A DNA stretch of 64,000 nucleotides from Parablautia muri (GTDB taxonomy: Bacteria > Bacillota > Clostridia > Lachnospirales > Lachnospiraceae): the NCBI RefSeq assembly GCF_009917485.1, contig NZ_QZDT01000005.1, positions 62,001-126,000 on the forward strand, written 5' to 3'. The position numbers and the translations under genes are program-made. The notes beneath the pieces were generated by a model. It was not told the origin of the DNA. It was given only the letters and a program-made list of their open reading frames with translations, and ran no database searches. Shown in pieces: positions 1-8,170 of this stretch. How positions within the stretch are numbered: position 1 is the first letter of the stretch; every line of letters starts with the position of its first letter.

Positions 1-1789
1 GCCAATCCACACTTTTTAGCTGTTCGGCCGAAAAGATTTTTTTCTTTTTCACAATCTCCCCCACCTGGATTTCCGTTACATCCGCTCCCTTTTCCTGCAG
101 CAGTTCTTTTAATCCGGTGGTTTTAGCCCCTATTTTAGGAATCAGATATTTTTTTCCAAACAAAGGCTTTTTTTCAAAATAATCCAGCTTATCCCGCAGA
201 CAAACCACATCTCCCACCACAATCACAGCCGGCGATGTCAATCCTGCCTCTTTTACTTTCCCGCCTATATGGGACAGGTCGGAAACACAAGTCCTCTGTT
301 TAGGGGTTGTTGCCTTTGAAATTACGGCAGCCATGGCAGAGGAAGGTTTTCCGGCTTCTATCAATCTGCGGGCAATTTCATCCACCTTACTAAGTCCCAT
401 TAAAAATACGCAGGTTTCCTTCTCCTTGGCCAATGCCTCAAAATCAATCTCCGAAAGTGTGTCCTTGCTGTTATGGGCGGTTACCACATGGAATCCTTGG
501 ACTATCCCCCGGTGGGTAACCGGTATTCCCGCGTATTCTGGCCCTGCAATGGCTGAACTGATACCGGGAATCACCTCAAAAGGCACACCCGCCTCCTGCA
601 GGTAAATTCCTTCCTCTCCGCCCCGCCCAAATACATAGGCATCGCCCCCCTTTAATCGGACTATCCTCTCATATTCCATGCTCTTTTTCACCAGCAGACG
701 GTTGATCTCCTCCTGTTTCATGGTGTGGGCATCTCTGGCTTTTCCTGCGTAAATTATTTCACAGTCCGCTTTTGCCTCCTTTAGCAATTCCGGTGCGGCT
801 AATCTGTCATAAATAATGCATGCCGCCTCCCGGATGGCTTTTAATCCCTTTACCGTAATAAGGCCCGCATCCCCCGGGCCGGCGCCAACCAAATAAACCT
901 TTCCGGCTATCTGTCTACGGATAGACACCGCCGCTTTTTTGGAAAGCATATCCGGTTCATCACCCCATACTTTTGCATAAGCCTGTCTAGAACCGGTTTC
1001 ATTTCCGTACATAACATCCAGACACAGGCCGTGGTTATTCATATTTCTGCACACTGCCCCTGCCGGTATATGGCAGCTGCCGCCCATTTCCTGTAAAAAG
1101 CCCCGTTCCGCTTTGACCGCCTCAACCGTCTCCTTATCGCTTAACCTGTTTAACATTTCCAAAAGCCCCGTATTGCTTTCCAGGATTTCAAGCCCAAGGA
1201 TTCCCTGGGCCGGAGCCGGAATCATTTCCTCCACTTCCAGGTACCGGGTGATTCTATCTTCCATTCCCAGCCGTTTTAAACCGGCAGCCGCCAGCACAAG
1301 GCCGTCTAATTTTTCTTCTTCCATCTTTTTCAGTCGGGTGTCCACATTGCCTCTGATCCCCACTACTTTGATATCCGGCCTAAGGCGCTTTAACTGGAAC
1401 TCCCTGCGCCGGCTTCCGGTGCCGATAACAGCGCCTTTGGGCAGGTCCTCTAAAGATGCCCCCTCCCGTAAAATAAGCACATCCCTGTAGTCCTCTCTTT
1501 TCCATGCCCTGGCAAAGGTAAGTCCTTCTGCCGCCGCAGATGGCATATCTTTCATGCTGTGTACGCCAATATGGATTTCTCCCAAAAGAAGCTTTTCCTC
1601 AATCTCCTTTACGAATACGCCTTTATCCCCTATCTGGTGCAAAGGCTTATCCAAAATCATATCCCCTCTGGTCTTGATCACCTGAACGGTAAATGCATCT
1701 TCCGGATATGCCCCTTGTAATCTCTCCCGTACATACTCAGCCTGTGAAAGCGCCAGCCGGGAACCTCTTGTGCCGATTCTATATTCCAT
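1..1789 (-). CDS. hemC-cobA-hemD: HemC-CobA-HemD fusion (hydroxymethylbilane synthase / uroporphyrinogen-III methyltransferase / synthase), 3' end cut by window
   Basis: One uninterrupted frame runs from an ATG at 1789 to the window edge, about 596 codons. Residues 1-295 are hydroxymethylbilane synthase: RGSRLALSQAE near the N-terminus, HSMKDMP with catalytic Asp about 81, and GGSC with the dipyrromethane cofactor Cys about 239. Residues 297-540 are an SAM-dependent uroporphyrinogen-III C-methyltransferase: VGAGPGDAGLITVKG, RLKGGDAYVFGRGGEE and GIPVTHRG. From about 545 a uroporphyrinogen-III synthase domain begins and is cut off. The product would turn porphobilinogen into uroporphyrinogen III and methylate it to precorrin-2, the siroheme/cobalamin branch. 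CobA-HemD fusions are common in clostridia; HemC joined in the same frame is less usual. AGAGG lies 7 nt before ATG 1789; an ATG at 1795 is an alternative start. It follows hemA after a gap carrying three 37-bp repeats. Confidence 0.9.
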   Translation of the reverse strand, partial: MEYRIGTRGSRLALSQAEYVRERLQGAYPEDAFTVQVIKTRGDMILDKPLHQIGDKGVFVKEIEEKLLLGEIHIGVHSMKDMPSAAAEGLTFARAWKREDYRDVLILREGASLEDLPKGAVIGTGSRRREFQLKRLRPDIKVVGIRGNVDTRLKKMEEEKLDGLVLAAAGLKRLGMEDRITRYLEVEEMIPAPAQGILGLEILESNTGLLEMLNRLSDKETVEAVKAERGFLQEMGGSCHIPAGAVCRNMNNHGLCLDVMYGNETGSRQAYAKVWGDEPDMLSKKAAVSIRRQIAGKVYLVGAGPGDAGLITVKGLKAIREAACIIYDRLAAPELLKEAKADCEIIYAGKARDAHTMKQEEINRLLVKKSMEYERIVRLKGGDAYVFGRGGEEGIYLQEAGVPFEVIPGISSAIAGPEYAGIPVTHRGIVQGFHVVTAHNSKDTLSEIDFEALAKEKETCVFLMGLSKVDEIARRLIEAGKPSSAMAAVISKATTPKQRTCVSDLSHIGGKVKEAGLTSPAVIVVGDVVCLRDKLDYFEKKPLFGKKYLIPKIGAKTTGLKELLQEKGADVTEIQVGEIVKKKKIFSAEQLKSVDW

Positions 1790-1940
1790 ACTCATACCTC
1801 TCAATAGCAGTATATTTTCATATGGCAGGACTGCCTTTTTCGTGCCATTGCAAACAGAAGGTTTACACCTCCGCCTCCGAACCTTTCATCTCCATTGTCA
1901 TTACAATAAGCTGTCCTGCAAACCGTGGCATTGTTGGACA

Positions 1941-2051
1941 CTATAAGCCGGCTCGCGAAGTGCAGCAGCGTTTATTGCTATAAACCGGCTCGCCGTGCGT
2001 AGCAGTGTTTGGTGCTATAAGCCGGCTCGCGGAGCGTGGCAGCGTTTGACC
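1941..2051. repeat. Three tandem 37-bp hairpin repeats (hemA-hemC gap)
   Basis: Three consecutive, diverged 37-bp units beginning CTATAAGCCGGCTCGC and containing GCAGCGTTT. They are homologous to the units of the long array at 17287-18100. In the minus (transcribed) sense each can fold into an imperfect hairpin. They fill most of the 284-bp gap between hemA and the HemC fusion, in which I see no gene. Confidence 0.8.
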
Positions 2052-2073
2052 GGCTGGAACAGGATTCGTCCGC

Positions 2074-3318
2074 TCAACCTTGTCCATCCTTTTCAAATTG
2101 AAATAATTGCTCTATCAAGCGCTTATATTCCTCCTGTTCTTGTTCTATGCCAAGACGTTTCAGCTCTTTTATGGGCTCCCTTAAAAGCCGCTGCAAAGAT
2201 GCATGCAGCACTTTTTTAAGAAGCTTTTGCTCCCGTAGGCTTAGCTCCATCTTTCGGTTCAGATACTGGTAGCTGTCCTCCACAATCCCGCTGCATCTGT
2301 GCTGCAGGGATTCAATTGCAGAGTCCATCCTGCTTTGGCGCAGCCACATATCCGTCTCCTTTAGGGCCTCCTCCACAATTTTCCCGCCTTCCTTAGCAAG
2401 CCTCTCCCGCTCCCTCCAATTCTCCTCCGCAATTTCCTGCAAAGCGTCCAAATTGATGAGCGTTGCCTGCAGCTCCCGGTCAAATTCCGTATCAATGTCC
2501 CTGGGAGATGCCAAATCCAAAAAGGTTATCGGCTGCCTGGGCTTGAAAGCATCCCTCCGCACGGTCAGGTGGGGAGAAGCTGTGGCGGAAATTACAATGT
2601 GGCACTGAGCCATTCTCTGATACCGTTCCTCATAGGGTATAATATGAATCTGGGAAAACTCCTCCTTCAGGCGCTTCGCATGCATATAGGTTCTGCTGCA
2701 TGCGGTTATGCTTTCTGTCTCATATTCACTGAGATATTTCAATGCAAGTGTTGCTGTTTTCCCACTGCCAATCACCAAAACCCTTTTTCCCGCAATCCCG
2801 CAGACTCTGTCCAGCTGACGGATTCCAATATAGCTGACCGATAAAGGCTTCTCACTGATTTTCAGCTCTGATTTCATCCTTTTTGCGCATGTGACGGCGT
2901 CTCTGACAATCCGGTTTAATTCTTTGCCGCTAAAGCCCATGGTTTTGGAATAATCCAGCGCCTCCTGGACCTGTCCAAGGATCTGATCTTCTCCAAGCAC
3001 CAGGGATTCCAACCCTGCCGTGACCCGGAACAGATAAGCCATTGCCTCCTGTCCTGAAAGATTGTTTAAGTATTCCTTTAAATTTAGCTCCGGAAACATG
3101 CCCTCATAAACCCGGCCCATCCCCTTCGCCTGTTCTTCCTTCTCATACACAAAATATACTTCGCTGCGGTTACAGGTGGACAGCACCATGGACTGGCTCA
3201 CCCCTAAACCTTCCGCCCTTTGAAAAAAATCCAGCTTCATTGTGTCGGTAAAGGAAACCCTGTCTCTGATGTCCAGCTGGGCTTTTTTATAATTTATTCC
3301 TAAAAAACCAAACCTCAT
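2074..3318 (-). CDS. hemA: Glutamyl-tRNA reductase
   Basis: 414 aa; first committed step of C5 tetrapyrrole synthesis, reducing glutamyl-tRNA to glutamate-1-semialdehyde with NADPH. The catalytic Cys49 lies in LSTCNRSEVYFV, followed by GLESLVLGEDQILGQVQEA. The NADP-binding motif is VIGSGKTATLALKYL, and a helical dimerisation domain ends the protein. The frame is open back to 3621, but that 5' extension translates the 37-bp repeats and is not conserved. The start MRFGFLGINYKK at 3318 has AAGGAGAG upstream and aligns with the family N-terminus. There is no C-terminal SirC-like dehydrogenase domain, which some clostridial HemA proteins carry, so siroheme completion needs another gene. It sits between the sulfite reductase gene and the HemC fusion on the same strand. 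Confidence 0.95.
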   Translation of the reverse strand: MRFGFLGINYKKAQLDIRDRVSFTDTMKLDFFQRAEGLGVSQSMVLSTCNRSEVYFVYEKEEQAKGMGRVYEGMFPELNLKEYLNNLSGQEAMAYLFRVTAGLESLVLGEDQILGQVQEALDYSKTMGFSGKELNRIVRDAVTCAKRMKSELKISEKPLSVSYIGIRQLDRVCGIAGKRVLVIGSGKTATLALKYLSEYETESITACSRTYMHAKRLKEEFSQIHIIPYEERYQRMAQCHIVISATASPHLTVRRDAFKPRQPITFLDLASPRDIDTEFDRELQATLINLDALQEIAEENWRERERLAKEGGKIVEEALKETDMWLRQSRMDSAIESLQHRCSGIVEDSYQYLNRKMELSLREQKLLKKVLHASLQRLLREPIKELKRLGIEQEQEEYKRLIEQLFQFEKDGQG

Positions 3319-3355
3319 ACAGTTTCGTCTCTCCTTCTTTCTTGCTTTTATCCGG

Positions 3356-3541
3356 CAAACGCTGTCATGCTTCGTAAGCCGGTTTATTGTCATAAACGCT
3401 GTCATATGCTTCGCCAGCAGACTTATTGCAGCAAACGCTGCCATGCTTCGTGAGCAAGCGTATTGTGATAAACGCTGCCACGCTTCGCCAGCAGACTTAT
3501 TGCAGCAAACGCTGTCATGCTTCGCCAGCAGGCTTATTGTA
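3356..3541. repeat. Five tandem 37-bp hairpin repeats in the hemA 5' leader
   Basis: Five diverged units of AAACGCTGTCATGCTTCG...TTATTG, one of them with an extra base, lie in the 306-bp gap between the sulfite reductase stop and the hemA start. They belong to the same family as 1941-2051, 14755-14826 and 17287-18100. Here they keep the hemA frame open on the minus strand and create a false N-terminal extension. Confidence 0.8.
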
Positions 3542-3624
3542 CTAAAAACAGGGCCGCATATCCTGCGACCCTGTTTAAAAGACTTCGCACCTGTTTGAAG
3601 CAGGAATGAATTTTCAAACATACT

Positions 3625-4575
3625 CTAGCAGGTTGCCCCGCCTGTTACATGCAGATTGGCGTCTAAAATCGCCTGCTTTCTCTGTAAAATTTCGTCTGAT
3701 AAAAGCTGTTTTTCCACTTCCTCAAAACCGATTCTTGTAATGGTGTCTGCAAAACGCTCTCCGGTCTTTCCCTGCTCCCGGAATAGTAAAATCGCCTTCT
3801 CCACCGTATCTAACACTTCATTTTCATCGGTAAACACCTTAGATAAAGGCTTTGCATGGGCTACCTTTTTGCCCCACCTTCCGCCTATGTAAATACGGAA
3901 ACCTGTCATGCCCCCCGGAATGGCGTCAAAAGGACATTTTTCTATACAGCGGCCGCAATTGTTGCACAGCTCCTTATCAATGTCAATCTCTCCATCTTCC
4001 AGCTTAGCGGCTCCCATAGGGCATGTGGCCTGTACCTGGCATTTCTTGCAGCCATTACACATGTCCTCATCTAAATTCGGAACAAGCTGGCCTACAATTC
4101 CCAAATCGTTCAAATCCGGCTTTACGCAGTTGTTAGGACATCCGCCGGTTGCAATTTTAAACTTATGAGGCAGTTTAACCGTATGATATCCTTTGTAAAA
4201 ACGTTCATGTATCTTTTCGGATAAAGCAAAGGTATCATATAAGCCATACTGGCATGTAGTGCCCTTACAGGATACCACCGGCCGTACCACCGAGCCTGTG
4301 CCTCCGGTTTCCAGCCCAGCCTTAGCCACATACTCACGGAAAGGCTCAATATCGTTATAAGGAATCCCCCTCACTTCGACCGTCAGACGGGTAGTAAACT
4401 CCACATCCCCGTTTCCAAATTTTTCCGCCGCCTCGGCAATCACCTTTGTCTGCGCGGCGGTAATCTTGCCGTTGACTGTGATAATACGGCCATTAAACAA
4501 ATCCGTCCCTTTATTGTGTAAAAAGCCCAGCGCTTTTACCTTTTTAATTTCTTCCGGCTTTAATGTACATCCCAT
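3625..4575 (-). CDS. Siroheme [4Fe-4S] sulfite/nitrite-type reductase with a 2[4Fe-4S] ferredoxin domain
   Basis: 316 aa. The N-terminal half is the ferredoxin-like half-domain of sulfite/nitrite reductases (TTRLTVEVRGI). Siroheme/[4Fe-4S] ligands follow as C103-x5-C108 (CKGTTC) and C146-x3-C150 (CPNNC). Residues 170-220 hold a two-cluster ferredoxin insert with C173-x2-C176-x2-C179-x5-C185 and C204-x2-C207-x2-C210-x3-C214. The length and layout match small single-chain anaerobic (AsrC/Fsr-like) reductases. The substrate, sulfite or nitrite, cannot be read from sequence, but the CoA-disulfide reductase/rhodanese upstream favours sulfur. Its siroheme cofactor would come from the surrounding hem genes. 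AGGAG lies 7 nt before the ATG. Confidence 0.85.
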   Translation of the reverse strand: MGCTLKPEEIKKVKALGFLHNKGTDLFNGRIITVNGKITAAQTKVIAEAAEKFGNGDVEFTTRLTVEVRGIPYNDIEPFREYVAKAGLETGGTGSVVRPVVSCKGTTCQYGLYDTFALSEKIHERFYKGYHTVKLPHKFKIATGGCPNNCVKPDLNDLGIVGQLVPNLDEDMCNGCKKCQVQATCPMGAAKLEDGEIDIDKELCNNCGRCIEKCPFDAIPGGMTGFRIYIGGRWGKKVAHAKPLSKVFTDENEVLDTVEKAILLFREQGKTGERFADTITRIGFEEVEKQLLSDEILQRKQAILDANLHVTGGATC

Positions 4576-4662
4576 GTTTTCTCTCCTTTTCCTTCTTTAA
4601 GCTTTCAGACAATTCTTTCAGACAAGCGCAAAACTTGCCCCCTGACGGCTGTGCCTGTTCCG

Positions 4663-4804
4663 TAACGATTCAGCCCAGGACCCTGCATTTGCTGCAAATC
4701 CCCCAAGAACATCTAAATTGGGCCCAGAGGAAATCATGCCTCTCGCCGCAAGCGGTTTGGAATAGGTAGATTTCGTAACAGGCAATCCCAAGGCTGAACT
4801 GTTA
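4663..4804. repeat. Palindromic element with TAAC-TTCAGCC ends (142 bp)
   Basis: TAACGATTCAGCC at 4663-4675 faces GGCTGAACTGTTA at 4792-4804, giving imperfect terminal inverted repeats in the gap between the CoA-disulfide reductase and the reductase gene. The ends resemble the perfect 12-bp palindrome at 15684-15712, so this may be a second small repeat family. No ORF inside looks real. Confidence 0.5.
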
Positions 4805-4813
4805 TCTTGGCTC

Positions 4814-6436
4814 CTACACCTCTACTTCATTAAAAGTAATACCGCCTTCTAACACCTTTGTATTGGTATATCCGTAATATTTTAGACGGTTTTGGAGCAA
4901 ATAAGCTCTCTTTCCCTTATTGCATACAAGAAGTATTTTTTCATCCTTACCTAATCCTTCAACGGGGCCTTCCACCGTAGTCAAATCCACATAAGGAGCC
5001 CCTTCAATAGATGGAACCAGACAGGCATCCACTATCTTGTAATCCCCTGCCTCGCCCGCTTCGTACTGGGCCGGCGTAAAGGTCTCAAACTTTCCGCTTA
5101 TTTTATTCATCAGCACATTGGCCGCATTTGCAAAAGGATGAATAGCTGTTGAAAAAGGCGGCGCATAGGCTAAATCCATATTTGCAAGCTCCGGCAGAGT
5201 TCCCTTTAACATAATGCCTGTTACGGCAATGTCCACCACTTTATCCACTGCTCCCTGGCCAATGACCTGCACCCCTAAAAGCCTCAGGGAATCTTTGTCC
5301 GCAATCATTTTGATGATAAAGGAGGACGCTCCCGGGAAATAGTGGGCCTTATCATCCACTACCGTCACCACGCTGACCGGCGAAAATCCTTCCGCCTTGG
5401 CCTGAGCCTGTGTCAGCCCCGTTCTTCCCACATTCAGCTCAGGCAGCTTGCATACGGCTGTTCCAAGAACGCCTCCATAGCCAAGCCCTGCTCCCATGAT
5501 ATTTTGGGCAATCAAACGACCGTCAATGTTTGCTGTGGAGCCCATAGGCGACCATGCCGGTTTCCCGGTCAGCGCATTATGTACCATAGCGCAGTCCCCT
5601 GCCGCGTAAATGTCAGGAAGGTTTGTCTCCCCCTGCTCATTGGTCAGAATCGTTCCCTTAAACATCTCGATTCCGCTGCCCTCCAAAAATCCGGTATTGG
5701 GCCGGATTCCAGCGCTGAGCACCACCAAATCCGCCTTGTAAGCCTTCTTGCTGGTGGTAACCTTTTCCACTTTGCCATTGCCTTCAATTCCGGTCACCGT
5801 AACCCCGGTCACCACCGGGATACCGCTCTCCTGCAGCTTGCCTTCCACATAGCCTGCCATTTCAGCGTCAAAGCCCGGCAGAGCATGATCCGCCATATCC
5901 AGCACAAAGGGGCGTATTCCCTGCAATTTCAGGTTTTCCGCAATCTCAAGGCCAATGTAACCGGCCCCCACCACCACCGCTCTTTTCACCTCTTTGCTAT
6001 CTGTCAAATCCCGGAGCCTGATTGCATCCTCCGGCGTTCTTACAAAAAACACATTTTCAAGGTCGCACCCTTCAATCGGGGGCTTGACCGGACTTGCCCC
6101 TACGGAAATAACCAGTTTGTCATACTCGTAAACTTTTTCTTCCCCTGTCTTCAAATCATGAGCCGTTACCTTTTTTGCCTGAGGGTCAACTTTGACCGCT
6201 TCTGTCTCCGTCAAAACCGATACGCCCGTCAATTTGGAATACTTTTCAGGCGTATTCACAATCAACTGGTTCTTATCCTCAATCACATGTCCCACATAAT
6301 AGGGAAGGCCGCATCCTGCATAAGAAATATCCTTTCCTTTGTTGAGCACGATTACTTCGTTGCTGCGGTCTTCTCTCATTAATTTCGCTGCAATCTTTGT
6401 GCCTGCTGCAACTCCTCCTAGTACCAATACCCTCAT
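4814..6436 (-). CDS. CoA-disulfide reductase-type FAD/NAD(P) oxidoreductase with C-terminal rhodanese domain
   Basis: 540 aa. FAD-binding motif LVLGGVAAGTKIAAK opens the protein. The single redox Cys42 lies in SYAGCGLPYYVG, typical of CoA-disulfide reductase/NADH oxidase proteins. A second nucleotide-binding motif is VVVGAGYIGLEIAENL, and IYAAGDCA is the FAD motif near 295. From about residue 450 a rhodanese-like domain carries Cys505 (LVCNKGKRA). This CoADR-rhodanese layout is known for CoA-disulfide, polysulfide or persulfide reduction with NAD(P)H. The placement directly upstream of a siroheme reductase suggests sulfur reduction or detoxification. AAGGAGG precedes ATG 6436 by 6 nt. Confidence 0.88.
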   Translation of the reverse strand: MRVLVLGGVAAGTKIAAKLMREDRSNEVIVLNKGKDISYAGCGLPYYVGHVIEDKNQLIVNTPEKYSKLTGVSVLTETEAVKVDPQAKKVTAHDLKTGEEKVYEYDKLVISVGASPVKPPIEGCDLENVFFVRTPEDAIRLRDLTDSKEVKRAVVVGAGYIGLEIAENLKLQGIRPFVLDMADHALPGFDAEMAGYVEGKLQESGIPVVTGVTVTGIEGNGKVEKVTTSKKAYKADLVVLSAGIRPNTGFLEGSGIEMFKGTILTNEQGETNLPDIYAAGDCAMVHNALTGKPAWSPMGSTANIDGRLIAQNIMGAGLGYGGVLGTAVCKLPELNVGRTGLTQAQAKAEGFSPVSVVTVVDDKAHYFPGASSFIIKMIADKDSLRLLGVQVIGQGAVDKVVDIAVTGIMLKGTLPELANMDLAYAPPFSTAIHPFANAANVLMNKISGKFETFTPAQYEAGEAGDYKIVDACLVPSIEGAPYVDLTTVEGPVEGLGKDEKILLVCNKGKRAYLLQNRLKYYGYTNTKVLEGGITFNEVEV

Positions 6437-6609
6437 TTTTTACCTCCTTAAACTACCACACAATTTCTGTTTCTTAATCATACCATTTTACATATGAAAT
6501 GACAATCCAAAACCTTTCCATGTTTCCGTCATCTGCTATAACATTGTTACTTGTTACTTTTTTCAGCCTTCGGCCAATCCGTTACTGAATCCGGCCATTA
6601 GAAATCCGC
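6437..6609. other. hemL-CoADR gap with relic of a GTTACTTTT element
   Basis: The 173-bp gap holds GTTACTTGTTACTTTTTTCAG and a nearby CCGTTACTGAATCCGGCC, which look like degraded ends of the GTTACTTT-type element seen intact at 32187-32268. No gene or clear terminator is visible. Confidence 0.35.
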
Positions 6610-7881
6610 TCATTGATTAAAAAAATCCCTGATCATCTGGCAGGTAAACGCTATGTCTTCTTCCGTATGTGCATCTGACAAAAACATTGCTTCAAACTGT
6701 GACGGTGCCACATAGATTCCTCTATCCAGCAGATAGTTAAAGTATCTTCCGTAGCTTGCCGTATCCGAGTCTGCCGCGCTTTCGTAGTCTGTCACTTTAT
6801 GAGATGTAAAGAAAATACTGAGCAAAGAACCAGCCTGATTTAGACAGACGGCATCTTTGGCCGCTTCTTTTACTGCCAAAGCAATTTCCCCGGCTTTTTG
6901 GTTAAGGCGCCTGTAAATATCAGGGTCTTCCTTTAAAATCAGCAGGGTTTCAATGCCCGCCGTGGTAGCGATTGGATTGCCGGACAGCGTTCCTGCCTGG
7001 TACACCGGCCCTGCAGGAGAAACCATTTCCATAATCTCTCTTTTTCCTCCATAAGCGCCAATGGGCATACCGCCGCCCACAATTTTACCCAGGGTCGTCA
7101 AATCCGGCCGCACGCCATAGTATTCCTGGGCGCCGCCTAAGGCCAGGCGGAATCCTGTTATTACTTCATCAAAAATCAAAAGCGCCCCATACTTTTTCGT
7201 AATTTCCCGCAAAAATTCCAAAAAACCCTTCTCGGGCAGCACAACTCCCATGTTCGCCGCCACAGGTTCCACAATAACGGCCGCAATTTCTTCCGGGTCA
7301 GCCTCAAACAAATTTTTCACAGAAGCCCTGTCATTATAAGAAGCCACCAGCGTATTTTTTGTGTAATCCGCTGGTACACCGGCGCTGTCCGGCATGGATG
7401 TGGTCAAAGCGCCGGAACCCGCCTTCACCAAAAGCCCATCGGAATGTCCATGATAGCAGCCTTTAAATTTTATAATTTTATCCCGCCTGGTGTAGCCCCT
7501 TGCCACACGTATTGCGCTCATCACGGCTTCTGTTCCGGAGCTCACAAGACGGCTGTCTTCTATAGAGGGAACAAGCTCAGCAATCAACTCTGCCAGCAAC
7601 ACCTCTTTCTTTGTAGGCGCGCCAAAGGTCAGGCCATCTTTGCAGGCTTCTTGTACCTTTTCAATTACTCTCGGATGCGCATGTCCCAAAATGCCCGGGC
7701 CCCAGGAGCAGACATAGTCTATCATCTCGTTTCCGTCCACGTCCACCAGCCGGTCCTTGTGAGCTGATGCGATAAAGCGCGGCCAGCCTCCCACAGCTCC
7801 AAAAGCGCGCACCGGGCTGTTCACCCCTCCCGGAATATACTTCTTAGCCTTTAAAAACAGTTCTTTTGATTTTGTATCCAT
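6610..7881 (-). CDS. hemL: Glutamate-1-semialdehyde 2,1-aminomutase
   Basis: 423 aa, the normal length for HemL. It is a PLP enzyme turning glutamate-1-semialdehyde into 5-aminolevulinate, the step after HemA. Visible motifs are GGVNSPVRAFG at the N-terminus, SSGTEAVMSAIRVARG, FDEVITGFRLALGGAQ, and the PLP lysine in TLGKIVGGGMPIGAYGG. AAAGGA lies 9 nt before ATG 7881. It is co-oriented with hemB upstream and the CoA-disulfide reductase downstream, so it probably belongs to one long hem transcript interrupted by repeat-filled gaps. Confidence 0.96.
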   Translation of the reverse strand: MDTKSKELFLKAKKYIPGGVNSPVRAFGAVGGWPRFIASAHKDRLVDVDGNEMIDYVCSWGPGILGHAHPRVIEKVQEACKDGLTFGAPTKKEVLLAELIAELVPSIEDSRLVSSGTEAVMSAIRVARGYTRRDKIIKFKGCYHGHSDGLLVKAGSGALTTSMPDSAGVPADYTKNTLVASYNDRASVKNLFEADPEEIAAVIVEPVAANMGVVLPEKGFLEFLREITKKYGALLIFDEVITGFRLALGGAQEYYGVRPDLTTLGKIVGGGMPIGAYGGKREIMEMVSPAGPVYQAGTLSGNPIATTAGIETLLILKEDPDIYRRLNQKAGEIALAVKEAAKDAVCLNQAGSLLSIFFTSHKVTDYESAADSDTASYGRYFNYLLDRGIYVAPSQFEAMFLSDAHTEEDIAFTCQMIRDFFNQ

Positions 7882-7937
7882 GTGCCTGTATCCTTTCTTT
7901 TTACGGCTTAAGAATTATCTTCATACTATGTCATGCT

Positions 7938-8114
7938 GCTTCGCGGCAACTCAAATCTATGCGGAGAATGCCTATATTAGGGCATTCTCTGCCGCCGCTT
8001 TACGATAACTCAAATCCTAGGGGGGAATACCCATGCTGGGGCATTCTCTGCTGATGCTTTACGGCAACTCAAATCCTGGCGGAGAATACCCGCATTTTCG
8101 GCATCCTCTAAAAC
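7938..8114. repeat. 59-bp hairpin repeat, three tandem copies (hemB-hemL gap)
   Basis: Three consecutive 59-bp units share ACTCAAATC starting at 7949, 8008 and 8067. Each carries an inverted repeat, best in unit 1 (GAGAATGCC facing GGGCATTCTC). The last copy is the most diverged. The family differs in sequence from the 37-bp repeats but sits in the same kind of position, inside a transcribed hem-gene gap. Confidence 0.75.
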
Positions 8115-8170
8115 ATTTCGTAACGCTTAGGCAGTGTTTTTTGATGCCTTAACGTTTCTTAACGTTTTCT

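Noticed and set aside
3319-3621. N-terminal extension of glutamyl-tRNA reductase
   Set aside because: The extra 101 codons are the 37-bp repeats read in frame; the conserved start MRFGFLGINYKK has its own ribosome site.
5342-6382. 346-aa plus-strand ORF
   Set aside because: It is antisense to the CoA-disulfide reductase gene, His/Arg/Cys-rich without family motifs, and has no ribosome site.
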